A stretch of 64,000 nucleotides of DNA from Hydrogenophaga aromaticivorans (GCF_013387465.1 NZ_VYGV01000016.1:368872-432871), one strand, 5' to 3'. Positions 8,925 to 16,690 are shown, counted from the first letter of the stretch. Notes: generated by a model from the sequence alone, not told the origin. Translations and numbers: made by a program.

Positions 8925-10454
8925 TTACTTGTCACCGAGCCGGATGGCCTTGCTCACGAGCTGGTGCACACCACCGACCATGCTCATGTCAAAACCGTAC
9001 TGCGGCAGCACCTTGGTGAACTGCGCCTTGCAGATGGCGCAGATGGTGGCCATGAAGTTCACGCCGTGTTCGTCCACCACGTTCTTCAGCGCTTCCATGC
9101 GGGGCAGGGCGCCCTTGACGCGCAGCTCCAGCAGGTCGTCGGTCAGCAGGCCTCCACCGCCGCCGCAGCAGAAGGTGCTTTCATGGATGGTCCCGGGCGC
9201 CATGTCGTGAAAGTTGTTGGCCACCGCTTTGATGATGTCGCGCGGGATGGTGAACTGGCCGCCCGCAAAGTCGCCCATGCGCGAAGCGCGCGCCACGTTG
9301 CACGAGTCGTGGAAGGTGATGATGCGGTTGTCGTTCTTTTCCTTGTCGAACTGCAGCGCACCGCGCACGATCAGGTCGTGCGTGAACTCGCAGATGTGCA
9401 TGGGCTGCTTGTAGCGGTGGTCGAGCTGGTTCTGCAGCTCGATGGCGAACGGGTCCTTGCCGCCGGCACCGATGCCCACCAGCGTGTTCCAGAAGCTGTA
9501 GGCCACGCGCCAGGCGTGGCCGCATTCACCGACCACGATGCGTTTCACGCCCAGCTCCAGCGCGGCCTCGCGGATGCGCAGCGCGATCTTGCGCAGCTGT
9601 TCGTAGTTGCCGATGAACATGCCGAAGTTGCCCGCTTCGCTGGCCATGCTGGAGAGCGTCCAGCTGACGCCCGCCGCATGGAACACCTTGGCGTAGCCGA
9701 TCAGGCTGTCCACGTGCGGTTCGCTGAAGAAATCGGCCGACGGTGTGATCAGCAGCACCTCGGCGCCCTTCACGTCGAGCGGGAAGCGCACGTCCAGACC
9801 GGTCTCGTCCTTGGTGTCCTCCTCCAGGCCTTCAAGGGTGTCTTCCAGCGCTGGTCCGGGAATGCCCAGGTTGTTGCCGATGCGGTGCACCTTGCCGATG
9901 ATTTCGTTGGCGTATTTCTGGCCCATGCCGATCGAATCCATGATCTCGCGCGCGGCCATGGTGACTTCGGCGGTGTCGATGCCGTAGGGGCAGAACACCG
10001 AACAGCGCCGGCATTCGGAGCACTGGTGGTAGTAGCTGTACCAGTCGTCCAGCACTTCGCGCGTCAGGTCCTTGGCGCCGACCAGGCTGGGGAAATGTTT
10101 GCCGGCAAAGGTGAAGTAGCGGCGGTAGACCTGACGCATCAGATCCTGGCGCGCCACCGGCATGTTCTTCGGGTCTTCGGTGCCGAGGAAGTAGTGGCAT
10201 TTGTCGGAGCAGGCGCCGCAGTGCACGCAGGCGTCCATGTAGACGCGCAGCGAGCGGTACTTGCCCAGCAGTTCGCCCATCTTGGCGATCGCCTTGGCTT
10301 GCCAGTCCTCCACCAACTCACCCGGAAAGCCCAGGTTCTTCTGGATCGCCTCCGACGCCACGAAGGGCTTGAGGTGCGAGGTGGCACCCACCTGCACCAG
10401 CGGGATGACCGGGTAGGGCTTCAGCTTGGGGGTGGTGAATGCAGCGGTGGCCAT
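8925..10454 (-). CDS. dsrK: DsrK, HdrD-like cytoplasmic iron-sulfur subunit
   Basis: A 509-residue protein related to heterodisulfide reductase HdrD. Two ferredoxin motifs lie in the N-terminal half (CVHCGACSDKCHYF and CSECRRCSVFCPYGID). The C-terminal half has the CCG-type cysteine pattern for a special [4Fe-4S] centre, with HDSCNVARASRMGDF and TFCCGGGGGLL. DsrK works at the cytoplasmic face with the cytochrome b DsrM, and is thought to oxidise or reduce the DsrC cysteines/trisulfide. It starts 18 bp after dsrM in the same operon. Confidence 0.95.
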   Translation of the reverse strand: MATAAFTTPKLKPYPVIPLVQVGATSHLKPFVASEAIQKNLGFPGELVEDWQAKAIAKMGELLGKYRSLRVYMDACVHCGACSDKCHYFLGTEDPKNMPVARQDLMRQVYRRYFTFAGKHFPSLVGAKDLTREVLDDWYSYYHQCSECRRCSVFCPYGIDTAEVTMAAREIMDSIGMGQKYANEIIGKVHRIGNNLGIPGPALEDTLEGLEEDTKDETGLDVRFPLDVKGAEVLLITPSADFFSEPHVDSLIGYAKVFHAAGVSWTLSSMASEAGNFGMFIGNYEQLRKIALRIREAALELGVKRIVVGECGHAWRVAYSFWNTLVGIGAGGKDPFAIELQNQLDHRYKQPMHICEFTHDLIVRGALQFDKEKNDNRIITFHDSCNVARASRMGDFAGGQFTIPRDIIKAVANNFHDMAPGTIHESTFCCGGGGGLLTDDLLELRVKGALPRMEALKNVVDEHGVNFMATICAICKAQFTKVLPQYGFDMSMVGGVHQLVSKAIRLGDK

Positions 10455-10472
10455 GGCGGATGGGTGCTCCGT

Positions 10473-11201
10473 TTATTTGTCCAGGGCCGCGGCCCAGGTG
10501 GCCAGGTGGCGGGCTTCACGCGGGTTGTCGGTCATGTTGCGCGTGGGGCTGAAGAACAGGCCGGGCGCATGTAGCAGCTTGCTGATGGGGAAGATGATCA
10601 TCAGCAGGGCCACCAGCGACAGGTGCACCAGCAGCACCGGGTCGGTGGGCAGCGGCTGCACGCTCAGGCGCATCAGGCCGAGCATGAACACCTTGACCGC
10701 CACGATGTCGATGTGTGCGACGAAGCGCATCGCCAGGCCCGTGAGGCCGATGGCGATCAGCAGCGCCAGCATCAGGTGGTCCGAGGGGGTGGAGATGTAG
10801 CGCACGCGGTCCACCAGGAAGCGCCGCGCCCACAGGCCCGCCAGCCCGGCCACCATGGCAAAACCCGCGTAGGTGCCGAAGGGTTGCACCATCGCTATGG
10901 GCAGCCAGACCGGCTCCTGGAAATAGCGCACATGCCGCAGCACCACCAGCAGCAGCGCGGCATGGAACATCCAACCGAAAGCCCAGGTCCATTTGCTGGA
11001 GCGGAACAGGCTCTCGAAAAACACCACCTCGCGCGTCAGGCGAAAGCCCACGCCGGTGGTCGTGAGCGGTGCGGGTGTGAGGGCGATCTTCAGCGGCGCG
11101 GGCGTGACCGCGTACTGCCGGATTTTCAACGCCAACCCGACCACGAAGATGGCGGTGGCCAGGTAAAACAGCGCAGCGAAGAAGATCGAGAGAGCGCTCA
11201 T
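10473..11201 (-). CDS. dsrM: DsrM, NarI-like cytochrome b subunit
   Basis: A 242-residue integral membrane protein with about five to six hydrophobic helices, related to the NarI cytochrome b family. Histidines suited to heme b ligation are visible in the helices (for example FHAALLLVVLRHVRY and HLMLALL). It forms the quinone-reactive module with DsrK. The frame also has a GTG one codon upstream; I take the ATG (MSALSIFF). The gene lies 76 bp after dsrC and is followed by dsrK with an 18-bp gap. Confidence 0.92.
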   Translation of the reverse strand: MSALSIFFAALFYLATAIFVVGLALKIRQYAVTPAPLKIALTPAPLTTTGVGFRLTREVVFFESLFRSSKWTWAFGWMFHAALLLVVLRHVRYFQEPVWLPIAMVQPFGTYAGFAMVAGLAGLWARRFLVDRVRYISTPSDHLMLALLIAIGLTGLAMRFVAHIDIVAVKVFMLGLMRLSVQPLPTDPVLLVHLSLVALLMIIFPISKLLHAPGLFFSPTRNMTDNPREARHLATWAAALDK

Positions 11202-11277
11202 CACATGGACCTGGGTCGGGGTGGCGAAGGGGTCAGGAAGTCAGGTCAACCCGGCAGGCCGAGTGGATGCTGCAGCT

Positions 11278-11610
11278 TCAGACGCAGCCGGTCGGCTTGG
11301 GCAGGCCGGCGATCTTGCAGGCCTGCTTGGCGGGGCCGTAGGGAAACAGGTCGTACAGGTACTTGCTGTTGCCCTTTTCTTCGCCGAACTGCTTGCCGAT
11401 GGCCTTGGTCAGCACGCGCACGGCCGGGGCGATCTGGTACTCGTTGTAGTACTCGCGCAGGAAGTTGATGACTTCCCAGTGGTTGTCGGTCAGAGGGACT
11501 TTCTCTTCTTCGGCGATGTGCTCGGCGATCTCCTTGTTCCAGTCGGCCAGGTTGATCAGGTAGCCCTCTTCGTCGGTTTCGTAAGTGGCGCCATTGATTG
11601 CGATGCTCAT
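11278..11610 (-). CDS. dsrC: DsrC, sulfur-carrier substrate protein with both redox cysteines
   Basis: A 110-residue authentic DsrC. The C-terminal arm ends ACKIAGLPKPTGCV, giving the penultimate cysteine (CysA) and the second cysteine about ten residues earlier (CysB), the pair that carries sulfur and forms the trisulfide product of DsrAB. The body has the typical ETDEEGYLINLADWNKEIA, LTDNHWEVINFLREYYNEY and KYLYDLFPYGPAKQ. DsrC accepts sulfur from DsrEFH and delivers it to DsrAB. This is the only one of the three DsrC-family proteins in the window with the functional cysteine pair. It lies between dsrH and dsrM. Confidence 0.96.
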   Translation of the reverse strand: MSIAINGATYETDEEGYLINLADWNKEIAEHIAEEEKVPLTDNHWEVINFLREYYNEYQIAPAVRVLTKAIGKQFGEEKGNSKYLYDLFPYGPAKQACKIAGLPKPTGCV

Positions 11611-11657
11611 GGTGATGTCCTCAGGTTGTCGGAATGAAAATGCGGTCGGCTCAAGGT

Positions 11658-11957
11658 TCAGAGCCAGCTGTTCGAAACGCTGTGTTCGGCCACCAGGTCC
11701 ACGAAGCCGCCGTAGTCCACCAGCGTCACGCCGTCCAGGGCGCGCGAGGCCATGCCGCGCGCATCCATGTCGGGCTTGAGGGCGTAGTACCTGACTTGTG
11801 AACCGTCTTCGCGCAGGCGGGCCTCCAGCGGGCTGCCGGCGGTGGCGGCGTAGACGCCGTCCTCGATCAGCAACACGGCGTGGCCGGGCAGGGCCATGCG
11901 CAGGCAGCTCGCCAGCGAGCTGGTCTGGTGGTGGGATTTGTTGACGATGTGCAGCAT
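11658..11957 (-). CDS. dsrH: DsrH (TusB-like) sulfur relay subunit
   Basis: A 99-residue DsrH/TusB-family protein, beginning MLHIVNKSHHQTSSLASCL and ending with the family's C-terminal VSNSWL-like tail. It is the third part of the DsrEFH hetero-hexamer, which relays sulfur from TusA or rhodanese donors to DsrC. The presence of dsrEFH with dsrAB is the usual marker for oxidative rather than reductive Dsr metabolism. It follows dsrF with a 10-bp gap. Confidence 0.92.
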   Translation of the reverse strand: MLHIVNKSHHQTSSLASCLRMALPGHAVLLIEDGVYAATAGSPLEARLREDGSQVRYYALKPDMDARGMASRALDGVTLVDYGGFVDLVAEHSVSNSWL

Positions 11958-11967
11958 GGGGTTCTCC

Positions 11968-12324
11968 TCAGAAACTCAGGACCACGTCCTGCTGCGCCAT
12001 CAGCTCGGCCATCTGCGCCGTGTCCAGCACCTCCACCGGCACCAGCAGGTCGGCCTCGCTCAGGCCGCGCTGCGCCAGCGAAGCCTGGTCGACATAGAGC
12101 TTCTCCACGTCGTAGCCTTCCAGCGCGCGGTAGCTGGGCGAGAAGTTCTTGATGCCGATGTCCTTGGTCTGCTGGCCCTTGACCAGCTCGTAGACGCCGT
12201 CGTCCATGAACACCAGGCTGACGTCCTGATCCAGCGTGGCGGTGATCAGCACCACCTCCAGGCTCTCCAGCGCGTAGATCGTGCCGTAGGGGGCCTTGCG
12301 GTTGACGAAAATGAACTTCTTCAT
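11968..12324 (-). CDS. dsrF: DsrF (TusC-like) sulfur relay subunit
   Basis: A 118-residue DsrE/F-family protein (MKKFIFVNRKAPYGTIYALESLEVVLI). It forms the DsrEFH complex with its neighbours. I chose the internal ATG at 12,324 because a GGAG Shine-Dalgarno lies about six bases ahead; the longer frame opens with TTG four codons upstream. Only one base separates it from the dsrE stop, so translation is likely coupled. Confidence 0.92.
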   Translation of the reverse strand: MKKFIFVNRKAPYGTIYALESLEVVLITATLDQDVSLVFMDDGVYELVKGQQTKDIGIKNFSPSYRALEGYDVEKLYVDQASLAQRGLSEADLLVPVEVLDTAQMAELMAQQDVVLSF

Positions 12325-12325
12325 C

Positions 12326-12685
12326 TCAATCTCCAAACGTCACCAACCGGTCGGCCTTGATGCCGCTGTCCACCAGCTGGCCCAGGCCCGAGATGCGAAA
12401 GCCCGGGGCCAGCACCTCGTCCTTGATGCCGCGGCGCAGCGCGGCGGCCACGCAGACCACGAGGTCCACGTTGTGTTCGGCCTTCAGCGCCGACCAGCGG
12501 TTGACGATGTGGCGATCGTCCTGCGGTGGCTCGGTCAGTCGCGTGGCGTTGTTGACACCGTCGTGGTAGAAAAAGACGCGCTGGATCTCATGTCCCTTCG
12601 CGATCGCGGCCATGCAGAACTGGTAGGCGCTGTCGGAGGCCTGGTGGGTGTAGGGCCCCTCGCTGACGAGTAGTCCGAATTTCAT
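12326..12685 (-). CDS. dsrE: DsrE (TusD-like) sulfur relay subunit
   Basis: A 119-residue DsrE. The sequence starts MKFGLLVSEGPYTHQASDSAY and has the conserved cysteine in DLVVCVAAALRRGI, which corresponds to the persulfide-carrying Cys of the family. In the DsrEFH hexamer this cysteine takes sulfur from TusA and gives it to DsrC. The gene is 22 bp after dsrB and almost touches dsrF. Confidence 0.94.
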   Translation of the reverse strand: MKFGLLVSEGPYTHQASDSAYQFCMAAIAKGHEIQRVFFYHDGVNNATRLTEPPQDDRHIVNRWSALKAEHNVDLVVCVAAALRRGIKDEVLAPGFRISGLGQLVDSGIKADRLVTFGD

Positions 12686-12707
12686 GTGCTGGGTCCGTCG
12701 GCGTTGA

Positions 12708-13778
12708 TCAGAAACGGATGTGGGTCGATGCGTTCAGGCTGGAGCGCGAACCGCGCCAGTCGTCGATCAGGTACTTGGTGAAGGGCAGCTCGCACTTCTC
12801 GAAGAAGTTCGGCCAGCCAATGCGCTCCACCCAGTCCGACAGGCGCTCCCAGGGGCGGGCGTCGGCCTTGTAGGTGTAGAGGATCTTCTTCACGATCTCC
12901 GACACCTCGGGCCAGCGCGGCGGGTTGTTCGGAATGCCCGAGGCGACCATCTTCATGAAGGTCGGTTTGCCACGCGCGTTGGAGTTTTTGCCACCCACCC
13001 AGATCGCGAACTTGGAGTGCTCGGGGTCGTTGATCTGCATCGGCGGGCAGGGCGGGAAGCAGGCGCCGCAGCAGATGCATTTCTTCTCGTCCACCTCCAG
13101 CGACGGTTTGCCGTTGACCAGCGCCGGGCGGATGGCGGCCACCGGGCAGCGCGCCACCACAGCCGGGCGCTCGCAGGCATTGGCCACCAGATCGTGGTTG
13201 ATCTTGGGTGGCTTGGTGTGCTGGATCACGATCGCGATGTCGGCCTGACCGCCGCAGTTGATCTCGCAGCAGCTGGTGGACAGGTGCACGCGGTTGGGCA
13301 TTTCCTCGCGGATGAACTCGGTGTAGAGCTCGTCCATCAGGGCCTTCACGGCGCCCGAGGCGTCGGTGCCCGGGATGTCGCAGTGCAGCCAGCCCTGGGT
13401 GTGCGCGATCATCGACACCGAGTTGCCGGTGCCGCCCACGGGGAAACCGCTTTCGGTGAGGGCCGAGATCAGCGGCGCCACCTTGTTCGTGTCGGCCACC
13501 ATGAACTCGATGTTCGAGCGGATGGTGAAGCGCACATGCCCTTCGGCGTAGGTGTCGGCGATGTCGCAGAGCTTGCGGATCGTGTGCACGTCCATCTGGC
13601 GCTGGGTGCCGGCGCGCACCGACCAGACCTCGTCGCCACTGTGTGAAACGTGGTGCAGCACGCCGGGCCGGGGCCGGTCGTGGTAGCGCCAGTTGCCGTA
13701 GTTTTTCAGCAGGGTCGGATGCAGGTACCGCTTGTTGTCCGGCACGCCGCTCTCGATGGGTGTACGCATTTGGGCCAT
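12708..13778 (-). CDS. dsrB: DsrB, reverse dissimilatory sulfite reductase beta subunit
   Basis: A 356-residue DsrB. Cysteines of the siroheme/[4Fe-4S] site are seen around STSCCEINCGGQ and ACERPAVVARCP, and a ferredoxin domain carries CICCGACFPPCPP. Together with DsrA it forms the alpha2beta2 enzyme, which in sulfur oxidisers works in reverse, taking sulfur from DsrC to sulfite. It begins 63 bp after dsrA. Phylogeny would be needed to confirm the oxidative type directly; the dsrEFH and dsrL context already supports it. Confidence 0.96.
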   Translation of the reverse strand: MAQMRTPIESGVPDNKRYLHPTLLKNYGNWRYHDRPRPGVLHHVSHSGDEVWSVRAGTQRQMDVHTIRKLCDIADTYAEGHVRFTIRSNIEFMVADTNKVAPLISALTESGFPVGGTGNSVSMIAHTQGWLHCDIPGTDASGAVKALMDELYTEFIREEMPNRVHLSTSCCEINCGGQADIAIVIQHTKPPKINHDLVANACERPAVVARCPVAAIRPALVNGKPSLEVDEKKCICCGACFPPCPPMQINDPEHSKFAIWVGGKNSNARGKPTFMKMVASGIPNNPPRWPEVSEIVKKILYTYKADARPWERLSDWVERIGWPNFFEKCELPFTKYLIDDWRGSRSSLNASTHIRF

Positions 13779-13841
13779 GGGTTGCCTTCCCGGGTTGGAC
13801 GGTTGAGAAGAAATCGGGCGGGGAAAAGAGCGCTGCGCCGG

Positions 13842-15140
13842 TCAGGCCGCAGCCTGCTTGCGCGCCATGTACTTGGCGGCTTCTTCGTCCCAGTCGTCGG
13901 TGCGCACGTAGGGGTTGGTGCGCGGGGTGGACACCATGTTGGGGTCCACTTCCAGCTCGATGCCTTCGAGGAAATTCACCAGGCCGATGCGCTCGATCAT
14001 CTCGCCGGTGCGTTCGTGTTCCAGCGCGTTTTCGGCAAAGAAATCGATGATCTTCTGGGCCAGCTTGACCAGGCCCTTGTAGTCCTCGTCGGTCTTGAGC
14101 TGCATGAAGGGCACCACCACCGTGCCCATCAGGTCGCCGATCTTGAGCGTGCGCTTGCCGCCGACCAGGATCGTGGCGCCGGTGTCGGTGCCGTGGGCCA
14201 GCGCACCGGTCATGACGTTGATGCAGTGCATGCAGCGCACGCAGTTGCTGTTGTCGATCTCCAGGCACTGCGTGTCGTTGATCTTCACGCTGGAGATCTT
14301 CGGGCCCTGGGCCACGTCCTTGACCTCCTTGAGCAGGATGGTCTTGGTCGGGCAGCGGTTGATGACGTCGTTCACCAGCTCGTTCATGCCGTGTTTGTCG
14401 AACCACTTGCGCGCCAGGGCCTCGTCGGTGCGCATGTTGTCGCGCCAGGTGCCGATGACGGCCATGTCCGAGCGCTGGATCGAGTTCATGCAGTCGTTGG
14501 AGCAACCCGAGAACTTGAACTTGAACTTGTAGGGCAGGGCCGGGCGGTGGATGTCGTCCAGGAAGGTGTTGAGCACCTGGCGGTGGGCTTTGGCCTCGTC
14601 GTAGCAGGACTGCTCGCAGCGCGCCGCGCCGACGCAGCTCATCGAGGTGCGCACGGCCGGCCCGGCGCCGCCGAGGTCGAAGCCGAGTTCATTGAGTTCG
14701 TCAAAGGCGTCCTGCACCTTGTCGGTCTTGGCACCCTGGAACATGATGTCGCCCGACTGGCCATGGAAGGCAATCAGGCCCGAGCCGTGTTTCTCCCAGA
14801 TGTCGCACATCTTGCGCAGCACGTCGGTGTCGTAGTGCATGCCGGGCGGCGGCTGCACACGCAGCGTGTGGAACTCGGCGGCGTCGGGGAACTGGGGCTT
14901 GCCGTCGGCGTCCTTGAGCTCGGTGAAGCGCGGAATCACGCCGCCGCCGTAGCCGAACACCCCCACCGTGCCGCCCTTCCAGTAGCCCTTGCGGGTCCGG
15001 TAGGAGGTTTCGAGCTGACCCATCAGGTCCACCATGTAGTCCTTCTCGCCGGCCAGCCGCTTGAGGCCGGTCACGAAGCTGGGCCACGGACCGCTCTCGA
15101 GCTCGTCGAGCATCGGGGTGTCGTGCATTTTCTTGGCCAT
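13842..15140 (-). CDS. dsrA: DsrA, reverse dissimilatory sulfite reductase alpha subunit
   Basis: A 432-residue DsrA. The siroheme-coupled cluster motifs are CVGAARCEQSC and FSGCSNDCMNS, and a ferredoxin insert has CVRCMHCIN. It is the first gene of the dsr operon. The start at MAKKMHDTPML is preceded by a good Shine-Dalgarno (AGGAGACAAGAC before the ATG); the frame stays open 19 codons further but has no better site. The upstream 329-bp gap shared with the divergent accessory operon holds the promoter region, including a palindrome about 150-165 bp before the start codon. Confidence 0.97.
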   Translation of the reverse strand: MAKKMHDTPMLDELESGPWPSFVTGLKRLAGEKDYMVDLMGQLETSYRTRKGYWKGGTVGVFGYGGGVIPRFTELKDADGKPQFPDAAEFHTLRVQPPPGMHYDTDVLRKMCDIWEKHGSGLIAFHGQSGDIMFQGAKTDKVQDAFDELNELGFDLGGAGPAVRTSMSCVGAARCEQSCYDEAKAHRQVLNTFLDDIHRPALPYKFKFKFSGCSNDCMNSIQRSDMAVIGTWRDNMRTDEALARKWFDKHGMNELVNDVINRCPTKTILLKEVKDVAQGPKISSVKINDTQCLEIDNSNCVRCMHCINVMTGALAHGTDTGATILVGGKRTLKIGDLMGTVVVPFMQLKTDEDYKGLVKLAQKIIDFFAENALEHERTGEMIERIGLVNFLEGIELEVDPNMVSTPRTNPYVRTDDWDEEAAKYMARKQAAA

Positions 15141-15289
15141 GTCTTGTCTCCTGTCGGGGTGCCGTTTTCGACAACGGCGGTCTCGCTTCGTGGGCATTGC
15201 GGGGGCTCTGTCGGCCCGTGTTCCGGTGTGGGGTGCATCGTAGGAGCCGGGGTGGTCTTCTTGCTATCCCCCTCGTTGGCTAGGCGGGA

Positions 15290-15307
15290 CTACCCAGATG
15301 GGTTATG
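15290..15307 (-). promoter_or_regulatory. Palindrome upstream of dsrA, shared with tusA promoter region
   Basis: Read toward dsrA the site is CATAACCCATCTGGGTAG, with a perfect ACCCA/TGGGT inverted repeat around two central bases. A similar site, CATTACCCATATGGGCTA, lies before tusA (23,825-23,842) in the same orientation relative to its gene. The common core is CATWACCCATMTGGG. Such arrays fit a dimeric regulator, and a NarL-type regulator is encoded at 675-1400. No binding data can be read from the sequence. The site sits in the 15,141-15,469 gap and could also serve the divergent operon. Confidence 0.55.
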
Positions 15308-15369
15308 CGGCCCCACCCGTCCCGGCTATAGACTGCCGGCCCCGGAATTGCGCCAATAGCGAACGAACT

Positions 15370-15420
15370 TGGAGACGGCAGTTGGACAGCCCATTCCGGC
15401 ATGTCCAACGGCCGTCTCCA
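15370..15420 (+). promoter_or_regulatory. Near-perfect 19-bp stem hairpin in the leader of the Cas6-like operon
   Basis: The left arm TGGAGACGGCAGTTGGACA and the right arm TGTCCAACGGCCGTCTCCA pair over 19 bases with one mismatch; the 13-base loop is at 15,389-15,401. It ends 49 bases before the ATG of the first gene of the accessory operon. No T-run follows, so it is not a standard terminator. It could be an RNA element (possibly a substrate of the Cas6-like protein encoded next to it) or a long DNA operator. These roles are inference; the inverted repeat itself is direct observation. Confidence 0.75.
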
Positions 15421-15469
15421 GGTTGAGCAAAGCCCGCCAGCCGGCGCCGACCCCAGGAGTGACGGAGAC

Positions 15470-15697
15470 ATGAGCCAGATCACCCCGCTAGACCGATTCC
15501 GGGTGCCCCTCGGTGGGCAGGAGATCGAGTTGCAGCAGCACGTCCACGACGCCGGTGGCATGAGCCTGCTGCGCACGCGCATCCGCGAAGGCAGCCGCTT
15601 CACGATCTTCGACATCGATCCCCAGACCGCCGAACATTGGGGTCGGGCGTTGCTGCAATGGGCGCGCGAACAGCCTGGCCAGCCGGAAGCTTCATGA
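15470..15697 (+). CDS. Small conserved protein of the sulfur-accessory operon, unknown function
   Basis: A 75-residue soluble protein (MSQITPLDRFRVPLGGQEIELQQHVHDAGGM...) with no motif I can assign to a function. I recall similar short proteins near dsr clusters of other beta/gammaproteobacterial sulfur oxidisers, but cannot verify this here. The frame is open from 15,401, but that ATG lies inside the leader hairpin and has no ribosome site; the ATG at 15,470 has AGGAG ten bases ahead. The stop overlaps the ATG of the Cas6-like gene (ATGA), so the two are co-translated. Confidence 0.75.
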   Translation: MSQITPLDRFRVPLGGQEIELQQHVHDAGGMSLLRTRIREGSRFTIFDIDPQTAEHWGRALLQWAREQPGQPEAS

Positions 15698-16314
15698 GCC
15701 TTGACGAACCGCTGCGCGCGACCATGATCGACATGGTCTTTCCGCTGGAAGGTCACAGCCTGCCGCGCGATGCATCACCGGCCTTGCGGGCTGCGTTGCA
15801 GCGGGAAATGCCCTGGCTGGACCAGGCGCCGCTGGCCGGCATCCACCCCCTCAAGCTGGTGCCGGGCACCGACGCCGAAGCCCTGCTGTCGCAGCGCACG
15901 CGCCTGTTGCTGCGCTTGCCGCGTGTGCGATTCGACGACGCGGCCGGGCTCACCGGGCGCACCCTGCAGCTCGGCGGCCATGCGGTGACTTTGGGTCAAC
16001 CGCATGCGCGCGAACTGCTGCCGCACCGCACCCTGTACGCGTATGCCGTGGCCGCCGAGGGCGACGACGAGATCGACTTCATGCAGGCCATGAACCGCGA
16101 GTTGCAGGCCCTGGAAGTCCGCTCGCAGCTGATCTGCGGCAAGCGCCAGCAGCACGCCTGGCCCACCGGTGCGCTGACCACCTTCAGCCTGATGCTACAC
16201 GGGCTCACTGCGTCCGATTCGCTGCGCCTGCAGACGCTCGGGCTCGGTCGCCACCGCCTGCTGGGCTGCGGCATCTTCGTGCCGCACAAGTCGGCCGCAG
16301 CGGTCGGTGAATAG
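15694..16314 (+). CDS. Lone Cas6/Cmx6-like RNA endonuclease-family protein
   Basis: A 206-residue protein that resembles the Cas6/Cmx6 (type I-MYXAN) family: an N-terminal strand with DMVFPLEGHSLPRD, a middle RLLLRLPRVRF and TLQLGGHAVTLGQP, and a C-terminal glycine-rich loop TLGLGRHRLLGCGIF (about residues 180-194), the hallmark of Cas6 RNA-binding folds. Cas6 enzymes cut CRISPR repeat RNA. No repeat array or other cas gene is visible in 64 kb, so this is a stand-alone member embedded in a sulfur operon. From memory, the family has a conserved His after PxD; here that position looks like Ala-Ser, so activity is uncertain. The ATG overlaps the previous stop. Confidence 0.72.
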   Translation: MSLDEPLRATMIDMVFPLEGHSLPRDASPALRAALQREMPWLDQAPLAGIHPLKLVPGTDAEALLSQRTRLLLRLPRVRFDDAAGLTGRTLQLGGHAVTLGQPHARELLPHRTLYAYAVAAEGDDEIDFMQAMNRELQALEVRSQLICGKRQQHAWPTGALTTFSLMLHGLTASDSLRLQTLGLGRHRLLGCGIFVPHKSAAAVGE

Positions 16315-16351
16315 CTTCAATTTCTTCAACCCCCAACACGGAGACACCAGC

Positions 16352-16681
16352 ATGGGCTACCACATCAATGGCGTTGAACTTGAGACGGATGCCGAGGGCT
16401 ACCTGCTCGAACCCGACTACAGCGAAGAGGCGGTGCGGGTGATCGCTGCGGCCGATGGCATCGTGCTGACGGACGAACACTGGGAAGTCATCGGCTACAT
16501 GCGCGACCAGTACCGCGAGCACGGCCACACACCCAACTTCCGCAACATGCTCAAGGGCTACAGCGAGATCCGCCAGGGAGTGGACAGCAAGTACCTGTAC
16601 GACCTGTTTCCGCTCGGGCCGGCCAAACAGGCGGCCAAGGTCGCAGGGCTGCCGCAGCCGCTTGGCAAGGGCGGATATTGA
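16352..16681 (+). CDS. DsrC/TusE-family protein without redox cysteines
   Basis: A 109-residue protein very close to DsrC in its body (ETDAEGYLLEPDYSEEA, LTDEHWEVIGYMRDQYREHG, KYLYDLFPLGPAKQAAKVAGLPQP) but with no cysteine in the C-terminal arm, which ends LGKGGY. CysB is Ala and CysA is lost. It thus cannot work as the Dsr sulfur substrate. The chosen ATG has GGAGACACC ahead. It may compete with DsrC for partners, or regulate; this is inference. It lies between the Cas6-like gene and an unknown helical protein in the same operon. Confidence 0.88.
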   Translation: MGYHINGVELETDAEGYLLEPDYSEEAVRVIAAADGIVLTDEHWEVIGYMRDQYREHGHTPNFRNMLKGYSEIRQGVDSKYLYDLFPLGPAKQAAKVAGLPQPLGKGGY

Positions 16682-16690
16682 GACGTTCGC

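Noticed and set aside
15370..15420. Reading the hairpin as one unit of a CRISPR array
   Set aside because: Only a single copy is present, with no repeat-spacer pattern on either side.
15370..15420. Reading the hairpin as an intrinsic terminator
   Set aside because: No run of T follows either arm, and it sits upstream of genes, not after them.
15401..15469. Earlier ATG for the first accessory-operon gene
   Set aside because: The ATG lies in the leader hairpin and has no Shine-Dalgarno; the 15,470 ATG has one.
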